Of a stretch of 41,433 nucleotides of DNA, positions 10,225 through 20,200 are shown piece after piece. Location of the stretch: NCBI GenBank assembly GCA_009937405.1, contig JAACCU010000207.1, forward strand, positions 1-41,433. The letters are read 5' to 3'. Below the pieces are notes generated by a model. That model was not told the DNA's origin and made no database searches. It saw only the letters and a list, made by a program, of their open reading frames with translations. Source of the stretch: Actinomycetota bacterium (lineage in GTDB: Bacteria > Actinomycetota > Acidimicrobiia > Acidimicrobiales > Aldehydirespiratoraceae). Position 1 is the first letter of the stretch; every line of letters begins with the position of its first letter. The position numbers were made by a program, and so were the translations under genes.

Positions 10225-11294
10225 GCTTGGACCCCGCTACCGCGGCCGTCTACCAGGCCAATGCACGTGAGTGGACCAAGGCGCGCGTCGGCAAGGACGT
10301 TTCCGCTGCTGCTCGCTTGATGGCCCGTGATCCTGGGGAGGGTCCAATTCTCGACATTGGGTGTGGGCCCGGCTACTTCTTAGCTGAGTTGCCTCAGGGC
10401 TCTATCGGCCTTGACCCAACGGTGGGCTTCCTTGAGTTGCTTGGCGATCGAGTGCCCGGTGCGCTCGGTGTGCGAGGTGAAGCGGGGGCCTTACCCATCC
10501 GATCTGCATCGATCGGTGGAGTCCTGGCAAATGCCGTCTACCAACACTTGCACCGTCATGACCTGCCGATGGCATTCGCCGATCTCCACCGCGTTCTCCA
10601 ACTCGATGCACCAGCCGAGATCATCATCTTCAGTGGTGATAGCGACATGGTCTACACAGATGCCACCGACTCCTTCCCTGGACGGGGCTATTCGTTCTGG
10701 CCTGCCGATCGTTTCCGCGACGTCCTGGTCGGTGCCGGGTTCCTGATCGAGACCTTCGAGGATCGCGACGCCGACCAATGGCCACCGTTGCTTGCGGGCG
10801 TGCGTCGTTCTCGCACGCTCCCCGACATTGTTGGTCCCGACATGAAGTTGCTCGTCTGTGGCTTGAACCCATCGGTCTACTCAGCTGACGTCGCCGTGGG
10901 CTTCGGCCGACCCGGCAATCGCTTCTGGCCGGCTGCGCTCGCAGCAGGCCTCGTCACGCTGGATCGCGATCCACGTCATGCTCTTGTGAACCATGGGGTG
11001 GGGATGACCGACCTAGTAAAACGGGCCACACCGCGCGCCGATGATCTCTCTCGGGACGAATATGCCGATGGCGTCGCCCGCCTTGATCGCCTGTGCGAAT
11101 GGCTTGAGCCCGAGGTGATCTGCATGGTCGGCCTTGCTGGCTGGCGGGCCGCCGTGAACCGCAAAGCTGCCGCAGGGTGGCAGGAAGAAACCTTGGGCGG
11201 GCGTCCCGTTTATGTCATGCCGTCTACGAGCGGCCTGAACGCCCACTCCAGCCTTGATGACCTGACCGAGCACCTCCGCGTGGCCACGAACTAA
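10221..11294 (+). CDS. Fusion protein: SAM-dependent methyltransferase domain plus Mug/TDG-type mismatch-specific DNA glycosylase
   Basis: N-terminal ILDIGCGPGYFLAELP...GLDPTVGFL (class I MTase). C-terminal KLLVCGLNPSVYSADVAVGFGRPGNRFWPAALAAGLV...VMPSTSGLNAHSS (Mug motifs). One uninterrupted frame; ATGA overlap with the SDR stop. Confidence 0.88.
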   Translation: MSLDPATAAVYQANAREWTKARVGKDVSAAARLMARDPGEGPILDIGCGPGYFLAELPQGSIGLDPTVGFLELLGDRVPGALGVRGEAGALPIRSASIGGVLANAVYQHLHRHDLPMAFADLHRVLQLDAPAEIIIFSGDSDMVYTDATDSFPGRGYSFWPADRFRDVLVGAGFLIETFEDRDADQWPPLLAGVRRSRTLPDIVGPDMKLLVCGLNPSVYSADVAVGFGRPGNRFWPAALAAGLVTLDRDPRHALVNHGVGMTDLVKRATPRADDLSRDEYADGVARLDRLCEWLEPEVICMVGLAGWRAAVNRKAAAGWQEETLGGRPVYVMPSTSGLNAHSSLDDLTEHLRVATN

Positions 11295-11334
11295 TTCACG
11301 TTGGGGTGTGTCCCCGGTGGCACTGGTATCCGGG

Positions 11335-12315
11335 TCAGGCGCCGCTCGGAGCGAGATCTCGGATCGCCTCGTCGATGTTGGTGTCGCCAAATGGCATGAC
11401 TGACAGCACGGGACAGGTGATTCCCGCGTCGACGTAGCGTTGGAGGTGTGCTCGGCACTCGTCGGCGTTGCCGCTGATGATCAGATCGTCAACGACCGCA
11501 TCCGGAATCTTTTCGAGAGCCCCCTTGCGATCGCCGGCCGCCCACTGTTGCCAATGCTCACCAAGTTGATCAGTGCGCCCCATCCACTCGTGGAAGGCCT
11601 TGTAGACGGGAACATTGAGGTACGCGGCCATCGCGAACTTCCCGGAAGCAAGCACCGTCTCACGATCTTCGGACGGGGCGACGAAGAGCCGAGCTACAAC
11701 CTCAGCCTGGGCGTTCTCCTCACGAACGATGGCGGTGACCTTCTCGGTGTCCGCGACCGAAAGCCAGTTGACGATGGCGCCGTCACCTTCACGCCCTGCG
11801 AGACGCAACATGCCTTCGCGTAGGGCGGCAATCAGAATCGGGACCTGCTCGTCGAGCTTCACGCTGAGCCGGAACCCCTTGACGGTGAAGGTGTCGTATT
11901 CCTCGGTGACCTTCTCGCCTGCGAGCGCCGCTCGCAGGAACCGCACGGTGTCGCGCATGCGCTTGTAGGGCTCATCGAACGGGATGCCGTTCCACCGCTC
12001 GACGATCACGTTGGACGACGTGCCAAGACCGGCCACGAACCGGCCGGGAGCGGCGCTGGCCATCGCCGCTATCGATTGAGCCATAAGCGCTGGGCCCCGC
12101 GTGTAGACGGGGAGGATGGCCGTGCCAAGACGCATCGAGGGCGTCCATACCGATGCCAGGGCGAGGGGCGTAAGGCCATCCTCTCCCATTGCCTCCGCAG
12201 ACCAGAGATCTGTATAGCCGGCAGCCTCGAGTGCCTGAAATCGTTCACGCTGGGCGTGGAGCGGACCACCAAGCGGGACCGTCATTCCGTATCGGGACTG
12301 GGTCGTTGCTGTCAT
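11335..12315 (-). CDS. LLM class F420-dependent oxidoreductase (luciferase-like)
   Basis: MTATTQSRYGMTVPLGGPLHAQRERFQALEAAGYTDLWSAE, LGTAILPVYTRGPALMAQ, GRFVAGLGTSSNVIVERWNG. Confidence 0.9.
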   Translation of the reverse strand: MTATTQSRYGMTVPLGGPLHAQRERFQALEAAGYTDLWSAEAMGEDGLTPLALASVWTPSMRLGTAILPVYTRGPALMAQSIAAMASAAPGRFVAGLGTSSNVIVERWNGIPFDEPYKRMRDTVRFLRAALAGEKVTEEYDTFTVKGFRLSVKLDEQVPILIAALREGMLRLAGREGDGAIVNWLSVADTEKVTAIVREENAQAEVVARLFVAPSEDRETVLASGKFAMAAYLNVPVYKAFHEWMGRTDQLGEHWQQWAAGDRKGALEKIPDAVVDDLIISGNADECRAHLQRYVDAGITCPVLSVMPFGDTNIDEAIRDLAPSGA

Positions 12316-12363
12316 AGCCCCAACTTTAGGCCCACTGTCACACCCCCTCGGCATAGTAGTGAC

Positions 12364-12540
12364 ATGACCTCCCAGCTTCTCCTCCTCGAAGACCACCCTC
12401 AGTGGAAGCTCAAGCCGGAAATCCGTGAGCAGGGCCTGCGTGGTATCGCCAATGCTCGTGCCGTGCTCCAGGAGGCTCAGACAAAGGCTCGTGCGGAGGC
12501 GCTCGAGCCCGAGCCCGAGCCGCTTCCCGACGCAGCCTGA
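12364..12540 (+). CDS. Small uncharacterised protein (58 aa)
   Basis: MTSQLLLLEDHPQWKLKPEIREQGLRGIANARAVLQEAQTKARAEALEPEPEPLPDAA*; divergent from the LLM gene. The ORF track extends further upstream. Confidence 0.6.
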   Translation: MTSQLLLLEDHPQWKLKPEIREQGLRGIANARAVLQEAQTKARAEALEPEPEPLPDAA

Positions 12541-12570
12541 TCTGCTTTCGGTCCCGAATCCCCCAAACTG

Positions 12571-13149
12571 GTGCCCGTGAAACGTGTTCTACTTGCATCC
12601 CTCGCTCTGGGCCTGGCTCTCTCGTCGTGCACCGACATAGCCGAGTCGACGTCTACATCCTCCGTCAGAGCGCTCGGCTCCACTCCCGTGGCGACGATCT
12701 CCGATCAGGACTCTCTGGCTCCCAACGCCACAGTTGATCGAGTAGTCGACGGCGACACGATCGTGGCTGACATCAACGGCACCCGAGAACGAGTGCGACT
12801 CCTCGGCATCGACACGCCGGAGTCGGTGGCGGAGACCAGGCCTGATCAGTGCTACGGCGTCGAAGCCAGCGACTATCTGAAGGCTCTTCTTCCCAAGGGC
12901 ACCGAGATCACCCTGATTCGTGACAAGGAAGTTCGAGACCAATACGACCGTCTACTCGCATACGTCATCCGTAGCGATGACCAACTCTTCGTCAATCTCG
13001 ATCTTCTGCTGCAGGGCTACGCCGGGGTGCTGATCTACTCCCCAAACGATTATTACGAGGCCCTGTTCACAGAAGCAGAGAACACCGCTATCAGCGGTGA
13101 CGTGGGGCTCTGGGGCGTTTGTGGAGGCCCTGACGTTCCACTGGAGTAG
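12571..13149 (+). CDS. Thermonuclease-family (SNase-like) lipoprotein
   Basis: Lipobox-like LGLALSSC, then TVDRVVDGDTIVADINGTRERVRLLGIDTPE and RDQYDRLLAYV. Confidence 0.9.
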   Translation: MPVKRVLLASLALGLALSSCTDIAESTSTSSVRALGSTPVATISDQDSLAPNATVDRVVDGDTIVADINGTRERVRLLGIDTPESVAETRPDQCYGVEASDYLKALLPKGTEITLIRDKEVRDQYDRLLAYVIRSDDQLFVNLDLLLQGYAGVLIYSPNDYYEALFTEAENTAISGDVGLWGVCGGPDVPLE

Positions 13150-13158
13150 CGTCCCATC

Positions 13159-14004
13159 GTGGAGTCACTGGCTGAGGCACTCGGATTTACCGCCGACCAG
13201 CCGGTCTTGATCCTAAGCGCCGATCTCGCCGGTTCGACCCACGCCGCCACTGCCGCCACGCTCACGGCAATGCGTAACGGCTCGGCAACCACGGCCACAT
13301 TGATGATGCCGGGCCCGTGGTCGCGTCACGCCGTCGACCAGTTCAACCACAGTGCCCACGCGAATGACGATGTTGGCTTGCACCTCACGCTCAACGCCGA
13401 ACTCGATTGTTTCCGATGGGGTCCGCTGACGCATGCGCCGAGCCTGCTCGACGGTGACGGCGGGTTCCCTCGCACCATCGGCGACCTGTGGGACCACGCC
13501 GATCTCGAAGAGGTTCGACGCGAATGTCGTGCCCAGATCGAACGGGCTCAAGTGTGGGGGCTCGACATCACCCACCTCACCACTCACATGAGCGCCATGC
13601 AACAACGGCCCGAATTCTTCGATGTTCTCCTCGACATCGCCTGCGAAGCAGACCTGCCGGTGCGATTGGAAGGCTCGGGCGCCGAAACCGCAGCCGGATT
13701 CCCGTTTCGCCGTCTGGCATCTGAAGAAGGCATCTTTATGCCTGACCAATTCCACCTGATGCGCGGAGGGTCGCGTTCCGCCCTGGACGCCTACCTGGAT
13801 GCGCCGAGGGCCGGGGTCACCGAAATCTCGTTCGAGCCCGCCCTTGCGGCCGAGGAGCTTCGCGCCATCGACCCGACGGCCACCGGCCGCATCGATGATC
13901 TCGCTGTCTTAACCGATCGCAGACTCCCCGATCGTCTCGCTCGCGCCGGTGTTACCACCATTGGATACACGGCGATCCGAGAGCTTCAGCAGTCTCGGAG
14001 CTGA
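13159..14004 (+). CDS. ChbG/HpnK (YdjC-like) family deacetylase
   Basis: LILSADLAGSTHAATAATLTAMRNG, DDVGLHLTLNAEL, ITHLTTHMSAMQQRPEFFDV. Confidence 0.8.
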   Translation: MESLAEALGFTADQPVLILSADLAGSTHAATAATLTAMRNGSATTATLMMPGPWSRHAVDQFNHSAHANDDVGLHLTLNAELDCFRWGPLTHAPSLLDGDGGFPRTIGDLWDHADLEEVRRECRAQIERAQVWGLDITHLTTHMSAMQQRPEFFDVLLDIACEADLPVRLEGSGAETAAGFPFRRLASEEGIFMPDQFHLMRGGSRSALDAYLDAPRAGVTEISFEPALAAEELRAIDPTATGRIDDLAVLTDRRLPDRLARAGVTTIGYTAIRELQQSRS

Positions 14005-14014
14005 ACCAGCGTCG

Positions 14015-14389
14015 TCAGAGGCTGGTAATCGGTGCGAGCGCAGCGAACGCTGCTTCGCGTACATCACGCAACTCGAGGAGCCATACGACATGGTCACCCT
14101 CGATTTTCACCGCTCCGCGCATGAACGATGCGTCAGTGCTGTGTTCGCCGCTGAGCAGAGCACGCGCCTCGTCGAACGAGAGCGTTGCCACCACATCGGG
14201 AGAGTAGGCCTTGCCGGGTGCAATTCCTGTGACCACGCCCCCCTCAATGACAGCGTGGCAGGTGACCTTGCCATCTGGACCGCCACTTATCGCATACTGG
14301 AGAACCGCCGAGGCATCGCCGGCTGGAGGAAGCGCCGCCAACGTTGCAGTGGCTTCGGTGAACCAGTCCTCACTCAGGAACTGACTCAT
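14015..14389 (-). CDS. SCP2 sterol-binding-domain-like protein
   Basis: SISGGPDGKVTCHAVIEGGVVTGIAPGKAYSPDVVATLSFDEARALLSGEHSTDASFMRGAVKIEGD-type SCP2 pattern; starts overlapping the mca-like stop. Confidence 0.75.
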   Translation of the reverse strand: MSQFLSEDWFTEATATLAALPPAGDASAVLQYAISGGPDGKVTCHAVIEGGVVTGIAPGKAYSPDVVATLSFDEARALLSGEHSTDASFMRGAVKIEGDHVVWLLELRDVREAAFAALAPITSL

Positions 14390-15273
14390 CCTGAAGCACC
14401 AATCCGCTCGCGGATCCCGGCGAACAGGTCGTCCTCAGGGGCACCAGCCCACTCGGGGCCACGGGCCAGGCGATAGTCGTCCCAGGGATGCAGACGATCC
14501 TCGACGTGGTGGGGAAGGCCAAACCAGAAGGTCGATTCCGGATCTATTTGGGTGGCGTGGGCAAGCAAACCTTCACGGCGTACATGCATGAAGCCTTCGA
14601 TATTCACCCGCGACGTGATCTTGTGGTCGCTGTCGGGACGCTCAAACCAGCCCTCGTCGTAAGGCGATTCGATCCCGTGCTCGAGGAACGCGTCGTGGCG
14701 AGCCCGAATACGAGCTCGCGACCAACTCGAGTAGTAAATCTTGGTAACAGCCCAGGGCTCCCCGAGCTCCGGGCGGTATTCAGCGTTCGCGGCACGATCC
14801 ACGGCCGGATGGGTGATGTCGTACACCCGGAGATGATCGGGATGCTGGTACGAGCCCTGATCCTCGGGATAGGTGACAATGACCTGCGGACGCTCAAGTC
14901 GCAGCAGTCGCACCAAACGATCAACGGCCTCATCAAGCTCAGCCGCAGCGAAGCAGTCTTCGTGGAAATTGGCGTCGCTCTCCGGCATGCCGGAGTCGCG
15001 GTACCCCAGCATGTGGACCTGGTCGTAGCCGATCGCCTCGGCGGCGGCATCAAGCTCTGCTCGGCGCACGGCCTGGAGGTTCTCGATCACTTCAGGCCGA
15101 TCCATGGCCGGGTTGAGGATGTCGCCCTCTTCTCCGCCGGTGCAACACACCAGCACAGTGCGGATGCCTTCGGCGTTGTATCGCGCGATCGTGCCAGCGC
15201 CCTTGGAGGCTTCGTCATCGGGATGGGCATGCACCGTGAGAATGCACAACTGCTCGGTCGTGGCGTCGCTCAT
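14386..15273 (-). CDS. mca: PIG-L family deacetylase, mycothiol S-conjugate amidase-like
   Basis: LTVHAHPDDEASKGAGTIARYNAEGIRTVLVCCTGGEEGDILNPAMD, YPEDQGSYQHPDHLRVYDITHPAVDRA. Confidence 0.9.
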   Translation of the reverse strand: MSDATTEQLCILTVHAHPDDEASKGAGTIARYNAEGIRTVLVCCTGGEEGDILNPAMDRPEVIENLQAVRRAELDAAAEAIGYDQVHMLGYRDSGMPESDANFHEDCFAAAELDEAVDRLVRLLRLERPQVIVTYPEDQGSYQHPDHLRVYDITHPAVDRAANAEYRPELGEPWAVTKIYYSSWSRARIRARHDAFLEHGIESPYDEGWFERPDSDHKITSRVNIEGFMHVRREGLLAHATQIDPESTFWFGLPHHVEDRLHPWDDYRLARGPEWAGAPEDDLFAGIRERIGASG

Positions 15274-15413
15274 ACTCTCAACGACGATATCTCGCCAACC
15301 GACTCATCCACGAAGGTCAACATCGGGGTATGCGGACACGACGGCAAACCACATCGCAGCTCGTGCTGCGGCACCAGCCTGGCATAGGCTGAATCCGCTG
15401 CTTCAGCTGTCGA

Positions 15414-15980
15414 TTGGTGGATATGGCGACTTTCTTAATTGTGGGTGCACCGATCGCCCTCCTACTGCTCTGGGCCATCGTGTCGTTCAACCGATTCGTG
15501 TCGCAGCGACAGTTGATCGATAACTCATGGTCAAACGTGGAGACGGAACTGCGCCGCCGCCATGACCTGATCCCCAACCTGGTCGAGACGGTGCGGGGTT
15601 ACGCCGAACATGAACAGGCCACCTTCGTTGAGGTCACCGAAGCCCGGCGAGGCGCTGTCGCCGCCTCCGGCCCTGCCGACAAACACCAGGGTGTCGAGCA
15701 CGCGTTGACCGCTGGCCTTCGGCAGCTGATGGCAGTCAGCGAGGACTACCCCGACCTACTCGCCAGCCAGCGGTTCCTTGACCTGCAGCGCGAACTCGTG
15801 ACCACCGAGGACCGAATTCAGGCTTCCCGCCGGCTCTTCAACGGCAACGTGCGCGACTACAACCGGCGGGTCGAATCGATTCCCTCGATGCTTATCGCCA
15901 CGATCGGCCGCTTCTCCAAATCTGACTACTTCGAAGTCGAACCCGCAGTCGCCCTCGTGCCGAACGTCGGCACGACCTGA
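15414..15980 (+). CDS. LemA family protein
   Basis: FNRFVSQRQLIDNSWSNVETELRRRHDLIPNLVETVRGYAEHEQATFVEVTEAR and FNGNVRDYNRRVESIPS. Confidence 0.92.
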   Translation: MVDMATFLIVGAPIALLLLWAIVSFNRFVSQRQLIDNSWSNVETELRRRHDLIPNLVETVRGYAEHEQATFVEVTEARRGAVAASGPADKHQGVEHALTAGLRQLMAVSEDYPDLLASQRFLDLQRELVTTEDRIQASRRLFNGNVRDYNRRVESIPSMLIATIGRFSKSDYFEVEPAVALVPNVGTT

Positions 15981-16000
15981 CCGCGTTCTCGGCCACGAAG

Positions 16001-17029
16001 CTAGGGGACGGTTCGGTCAGAGACCCACTGGGCAGTCGGTGCATCTATCAATGCAGCGAGCTGGAGTAGCACGACGTCATAGTTGACCCGCCAGCCGGCG
16101 AAGTCGTTCCACGCTTGCTCTCGGTCAGCTTTCACCGGCAATCCCTCATTGCGCAGCCGGTCATACACCTCGTCGTATTCGGCGCGGCTGACCGAGATGG
16201 AGTCACCCGGCTGGGGGCCGTCGGGATAGACGAATCCGAAGACGTCGGCGATCCGACGCAACGCGAGTGCACCAGTTCGAATCATCAACGCGGCACGGGG
16301 CTCTCGAGGCAGATCGAGCGTCGAGTGATACAACGACGCCGCATCAAGAGCGATGCCTGCACTGACAATCCAGCTGCGATCCGGGACCGGGGATCGGAAG
16401 AAGACAAGTATCGGGAACGACGTGTGAGTCTCTTCGACCTCGACAAACCAATTTTCCCACTCGCCCCACATCTCGCTGACCTGGCCGAGACCGGATATTT
16501 GCTGGGTTCGCACGAGGAGCGAGGCTGGGCTGGCCGTGCCGTCGCTCCATGTCGATCGGAGGTCAAGCTTGGCGACTGCGATCTCGCGTCGGGAGAACGC
16601 GCTGTACATGGTCGGTAGGAAGCTGATGAGTAAGGCGACGAGACCCAAGCCGACGAGTCCCTCGAAAATCGCGAGAAGAAGTGTCGGCAGATCGTCGGTT
16701 GTGCGAAATCCAAGTGTGGTCAACGACGACCCCGAAAGGACGAGCGCGTCGCGGTAAGGCTCAACGCCTAGGGCCCAAAACGTGGCGCTGCAGCCGAGGA
16801 GCACCCCAATGCTCCAGACAAGCGGCAAGACGAGAAGCGCAGTCGGGGCGAAGCGAGCCTTCATCGCTTCGCTGCCGCGGTAAAAGACCGATCGGAGCAG
16901 TCCGAACACGGCTCGCGAAATCCACACCTGCTTCGCGCGGGGCACGACAACTGTGCGACTCGCCAAGCCCATCGTGGCCAGCACCATCATGGCACCCGCC
17001 GTTCCTACCAGGATCCGCAAAATCGTCAC
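16001..17029 (-). CDS. Membrane protein with ion-channel-like pore helix and soluble C-terminal domain
   Basis: Two or more TM segments flanking SGSSLTTLGFRT, then GLVGLGLVALLISFLPTMYSAFSRREI; long soluble tail. Confidence 0.65.
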   Translation of the reverse strand: MTILRILVGTAGAMMVLATMGLASRTVVVPRAKQVWISRAVFGLLRSVFYRGSEAMKARFAPTALLVLPLVWSIGVLLGCSATFWALGVEPYRDALVLSGSSLTTLGFRTTDDLPTLLLAIFEGLVGLGLVALLISFLPTMYSAFSRREIAVAKLDLRSTWSDGTASPASLLVRTQQISGLGQVSEMWGEWENWFVEVEETHTSFPILVFFRSPVPDRSWIVSAGIALDAASLYHSTLDLPREPRAALMIRTGALALRRIADVFGFVYPDGPQPGDSISVSRAEYDEVYDRLRNEGLPVKADREQAWNDFAGWRVNYDVVLLQLAALIDAPTAQWVSDRTVP

Positions 17030-17267
17030 GATGCCAGTCTGCCGGGGTCAGCAACGGATCAGGGACAGATAGCCGCTGGGTTGGAACTCAGGTGAACAAG
17101 TGGCGTGTTAGCCGAGCGAGAACGTCGTTCACTCCTTGACTTTCGGGTCGGGGAGGTCTTCGCTCAGCCAGTTGACGCCACCAAACGATGTGAACAGCCA
17201 AACCAGATGTGGAAACTGGGGTCCAACCCGAACGACGTCGGGACCAACCCAATGAACCCGTCGACTT

Positions 17268-20200
17268 TCATCGAAAGTCCCGAGACGGCAGCGTCTTGAT
17301 GACCGGTAGCGGCTCGATCTTGTCAGCCACCACATTGATCACCCCTTCCTCCTTCTCTAGACGGCCTCTAATAAGCAGCGCTGGCGCGCCCCGAGCCGCC
17401 TTCTTGTATCGCTGCCAGCAACCCTTCGAGATCACGACATTGATGAGCCCGGTCTCGTCCTCGAGGTTCAGGAACGTGGTGCCGCCCGCAGTGGCAGGCC
17501 GTTGACGATGGGTGACCACACCGCCAACGAAGACCCGTTCGCCATCTGGATGATCAACCAGCCCCGTGGCCATGACGACCCCGATCTTGGTGAGCTCGTC
17601 ACGAATGAAGATCGTGGGATGACCATCGGGGGCAATGCCCGTTGCCCACAAGTCGGCATGCGCGGTCTCCTCTGGCGACATTCCCGGCAGGGTCGGCGCA
17701 TCGATGCCGGTGATGATCCCGGGTAGACGATCCGCTGAGGTCTGCGCCATCGCCCCTGCAGTCCACAACGCAGACCGCCGGTCAATGCCAAAGCAGCCGA
17801 ACGCTCCCGCCGTGGCCAGCGCTTCCAAAATCGGCAGCGACAGCTTCGGCACACGACGTCGCAGATCCTCCACCGATGTATACGGGCGTCCCGCTGAAAT
17901 CTCCTCGGCCAAATCGGCCCCGATCCCCCGCACATAGCCAAGACCAAGGCGAACCTCGGCTTCCCCATCACCTTCGAGGCTGGCCGAGGCCGCAGACGCA
18001 TTGAGGTCCGGCGTATGCACCGCCACGCCATGGCGTCGAGCATCGCCCACCAGTGTGTGCGGCGACCAGAACCCCATTGGTTGGGCATTGAGCAGAGCTG
18101 CACAGAATGCGGCCGGGTAGTGATACTTGATCCACGACGAGGCGTAGACAAGATACGAAAACGACACGGAGTGGCTTTCGGGAAAGCAGTAGTTGGCAAA
18201 CGCGGCCAGCTTCAACCAGATCTGCTCGCCGAGCTCGTCGTCGATCCCGTTGTCTCGCATGCCGGCAAAGAAGCGTTCCTTCAGCTGCTCCATGCGTTCA
18301 CGACTGCGCTTCGATCCGATGGCTTGGCGCAGCTTGTCGGCCTCGGACGGCGTGAAGTTGCCGACATCGATAGCGATCTGCATCAGCTGTTCTTGAAACA
18401 GGGGCACACCAAGCGTCTTGGCCAATGCATTCTCCAGCAATGGATGGAGATAGGTGACCGGTTCGAGTCCGTTGCGGCGGCGGATGTAGGGGTGCACTGA
18501 TCCGCCCTGGATCGGGCCTGGGCGAATGAGTGCCACCTCCACTACCAGGTCGTAGAAGCAGCGGGGCTTGAGGCGAGGCAGGGTGGCCATCTGGGCCCGG
18601 GATTCGATCTGGAAGACGCCGATCGTGTCGGCCTTCTGGAGCATGTCGTAGACCTCTGACTCCTGGGGGAGCGCGGCCAGATCAATATCGACACCGTGAA
18701 AGTCACGGATGAAGTCGATGGCGTAGTGCAGGGCCGACAACATTCCGAGGCCGAGGAGATCGAACTTCACGAGCCCGGCGGCGGCACAGTCATCCTTGTC
18801 CCATTGCAGGACGCTGCGGTTCGGCATACGCCCCCATTCGACGGGACACACCTCGATCACCGGGCGATCACACATGACCATGCCGCCGGAATGAATGCCG
18901 AGGTGACGGGGGAAATGCTCGACCTCTGCCGCCAACTCCATCACTTGAAGCGGAATCGATGTGTCGGAATCGACAGCTCCGGCTTGCGCCATACGGTCGG
19001 AGACATTTCGCCACCCGTCGACCTGCTTGGAGAACGCGTCCTGCTGGCCCTGGGCGTACCCCAAGGCCTTGGCCATGTCTCGAATCGCCGATTTCGAGCG
19101 GTAGCTGATGACGTTCGCGACCTGGGCGGTGTGGTGGCGACCATGACGTTCATAGACGTATTGGATGACCTCCTCGCGACGGTCGCTTTCGATGTCGATA
19201 TCGATGTCGGGTGGTCCGTCACGTTCTGGCGACAGGAAGCGTTCGAACAACAGGCTGAGGGAGACGGCATCGGCGTTAGTGATGCCGAGGGCGAAACAGA
19301 CCGCAGAATTGGCAGCCGAGCCCCGGCCCTGGCAGAGGATGTCGGACTTGCCGCAAAAGTCGACAATGTCCCAGACAACAAGGAAGTAACCGGGAAACCC
19401 GAGCTGGTCAATCAGGGCGAGCTCTCGGTCGAGTTGGGCCCATGCTCCCTCGACCCGCTCGGCTTCACGCGAGCCATAGCGACGGGTGCCGCCTTCTTCC
19501 ACAAGTCGACGGAGAAATTTTATCTCGCTCAACCCGTCGGGGCACGGGTACGGCGGAAGGTTAGGTGCCACCAGTGAGAGGTCAAACGCACACTCGAGTC
19601 CGAGTGCAGCGGCTCGTTCGACAACCCCGGGGTAACGAGCGAAGCGGGCGGCCTGCTCCTCACCAGATCGCAAGGGCATACCGGCGGGTGGAAGCCAGCC
19701 GTCGATCTCATCAAGGCTGCGCCGGGCTCGAACTGCAGCCAAGGCCGAGGCCAAGCGGTTACGAGCGACTGAGTGGTGGTGGGCGTTGGCGGTGGCGAGG
19801 ATGTCGACGCCTGCGGCCACAGCCAGCTGTGCCATCCCGTCGTTGCGAACCGAGTCGGCGGGCATCCCGTGGTCCCACAGCTCGACGAACACGTTTGGTC
19901 GACCGAAGTCGCTGACGAGACGGTCAAGTTCGCGCCGGGCTGCTGCGGGTCCCTGGTTCACCAGTGCCGCTGGCACCGGCCCTTTCCGGCACGCGGTGAG
20001 CACAGCCCAGTGATCACCCGAGCCTGTGCCACCTAGCTCGACAAGCCGTTCATACGGGATGCGGGGTGCCCCCTTCTCCCCCGCCAACTGGCCTTCGCTG
20101 ATCGCTCGGGCGAGCAAGGCATAGCCCCGTGGGTCACGGGCAAGAATGACGAGGTGCTGACCGTGGGGATCAGGCGGGCCCGCACGATTCAGATCTGCTG

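Noticed and set aside
17105-17335. Short ORFs between the channel-like gene and dnaE2, and the GACTTTC/GAAAGTC hairpin at 17263-17279
   Set aside because: No convincing start codon outside dnaE2, and the hairpin lacks a T-tract and overlaps the dnaE2 stop.
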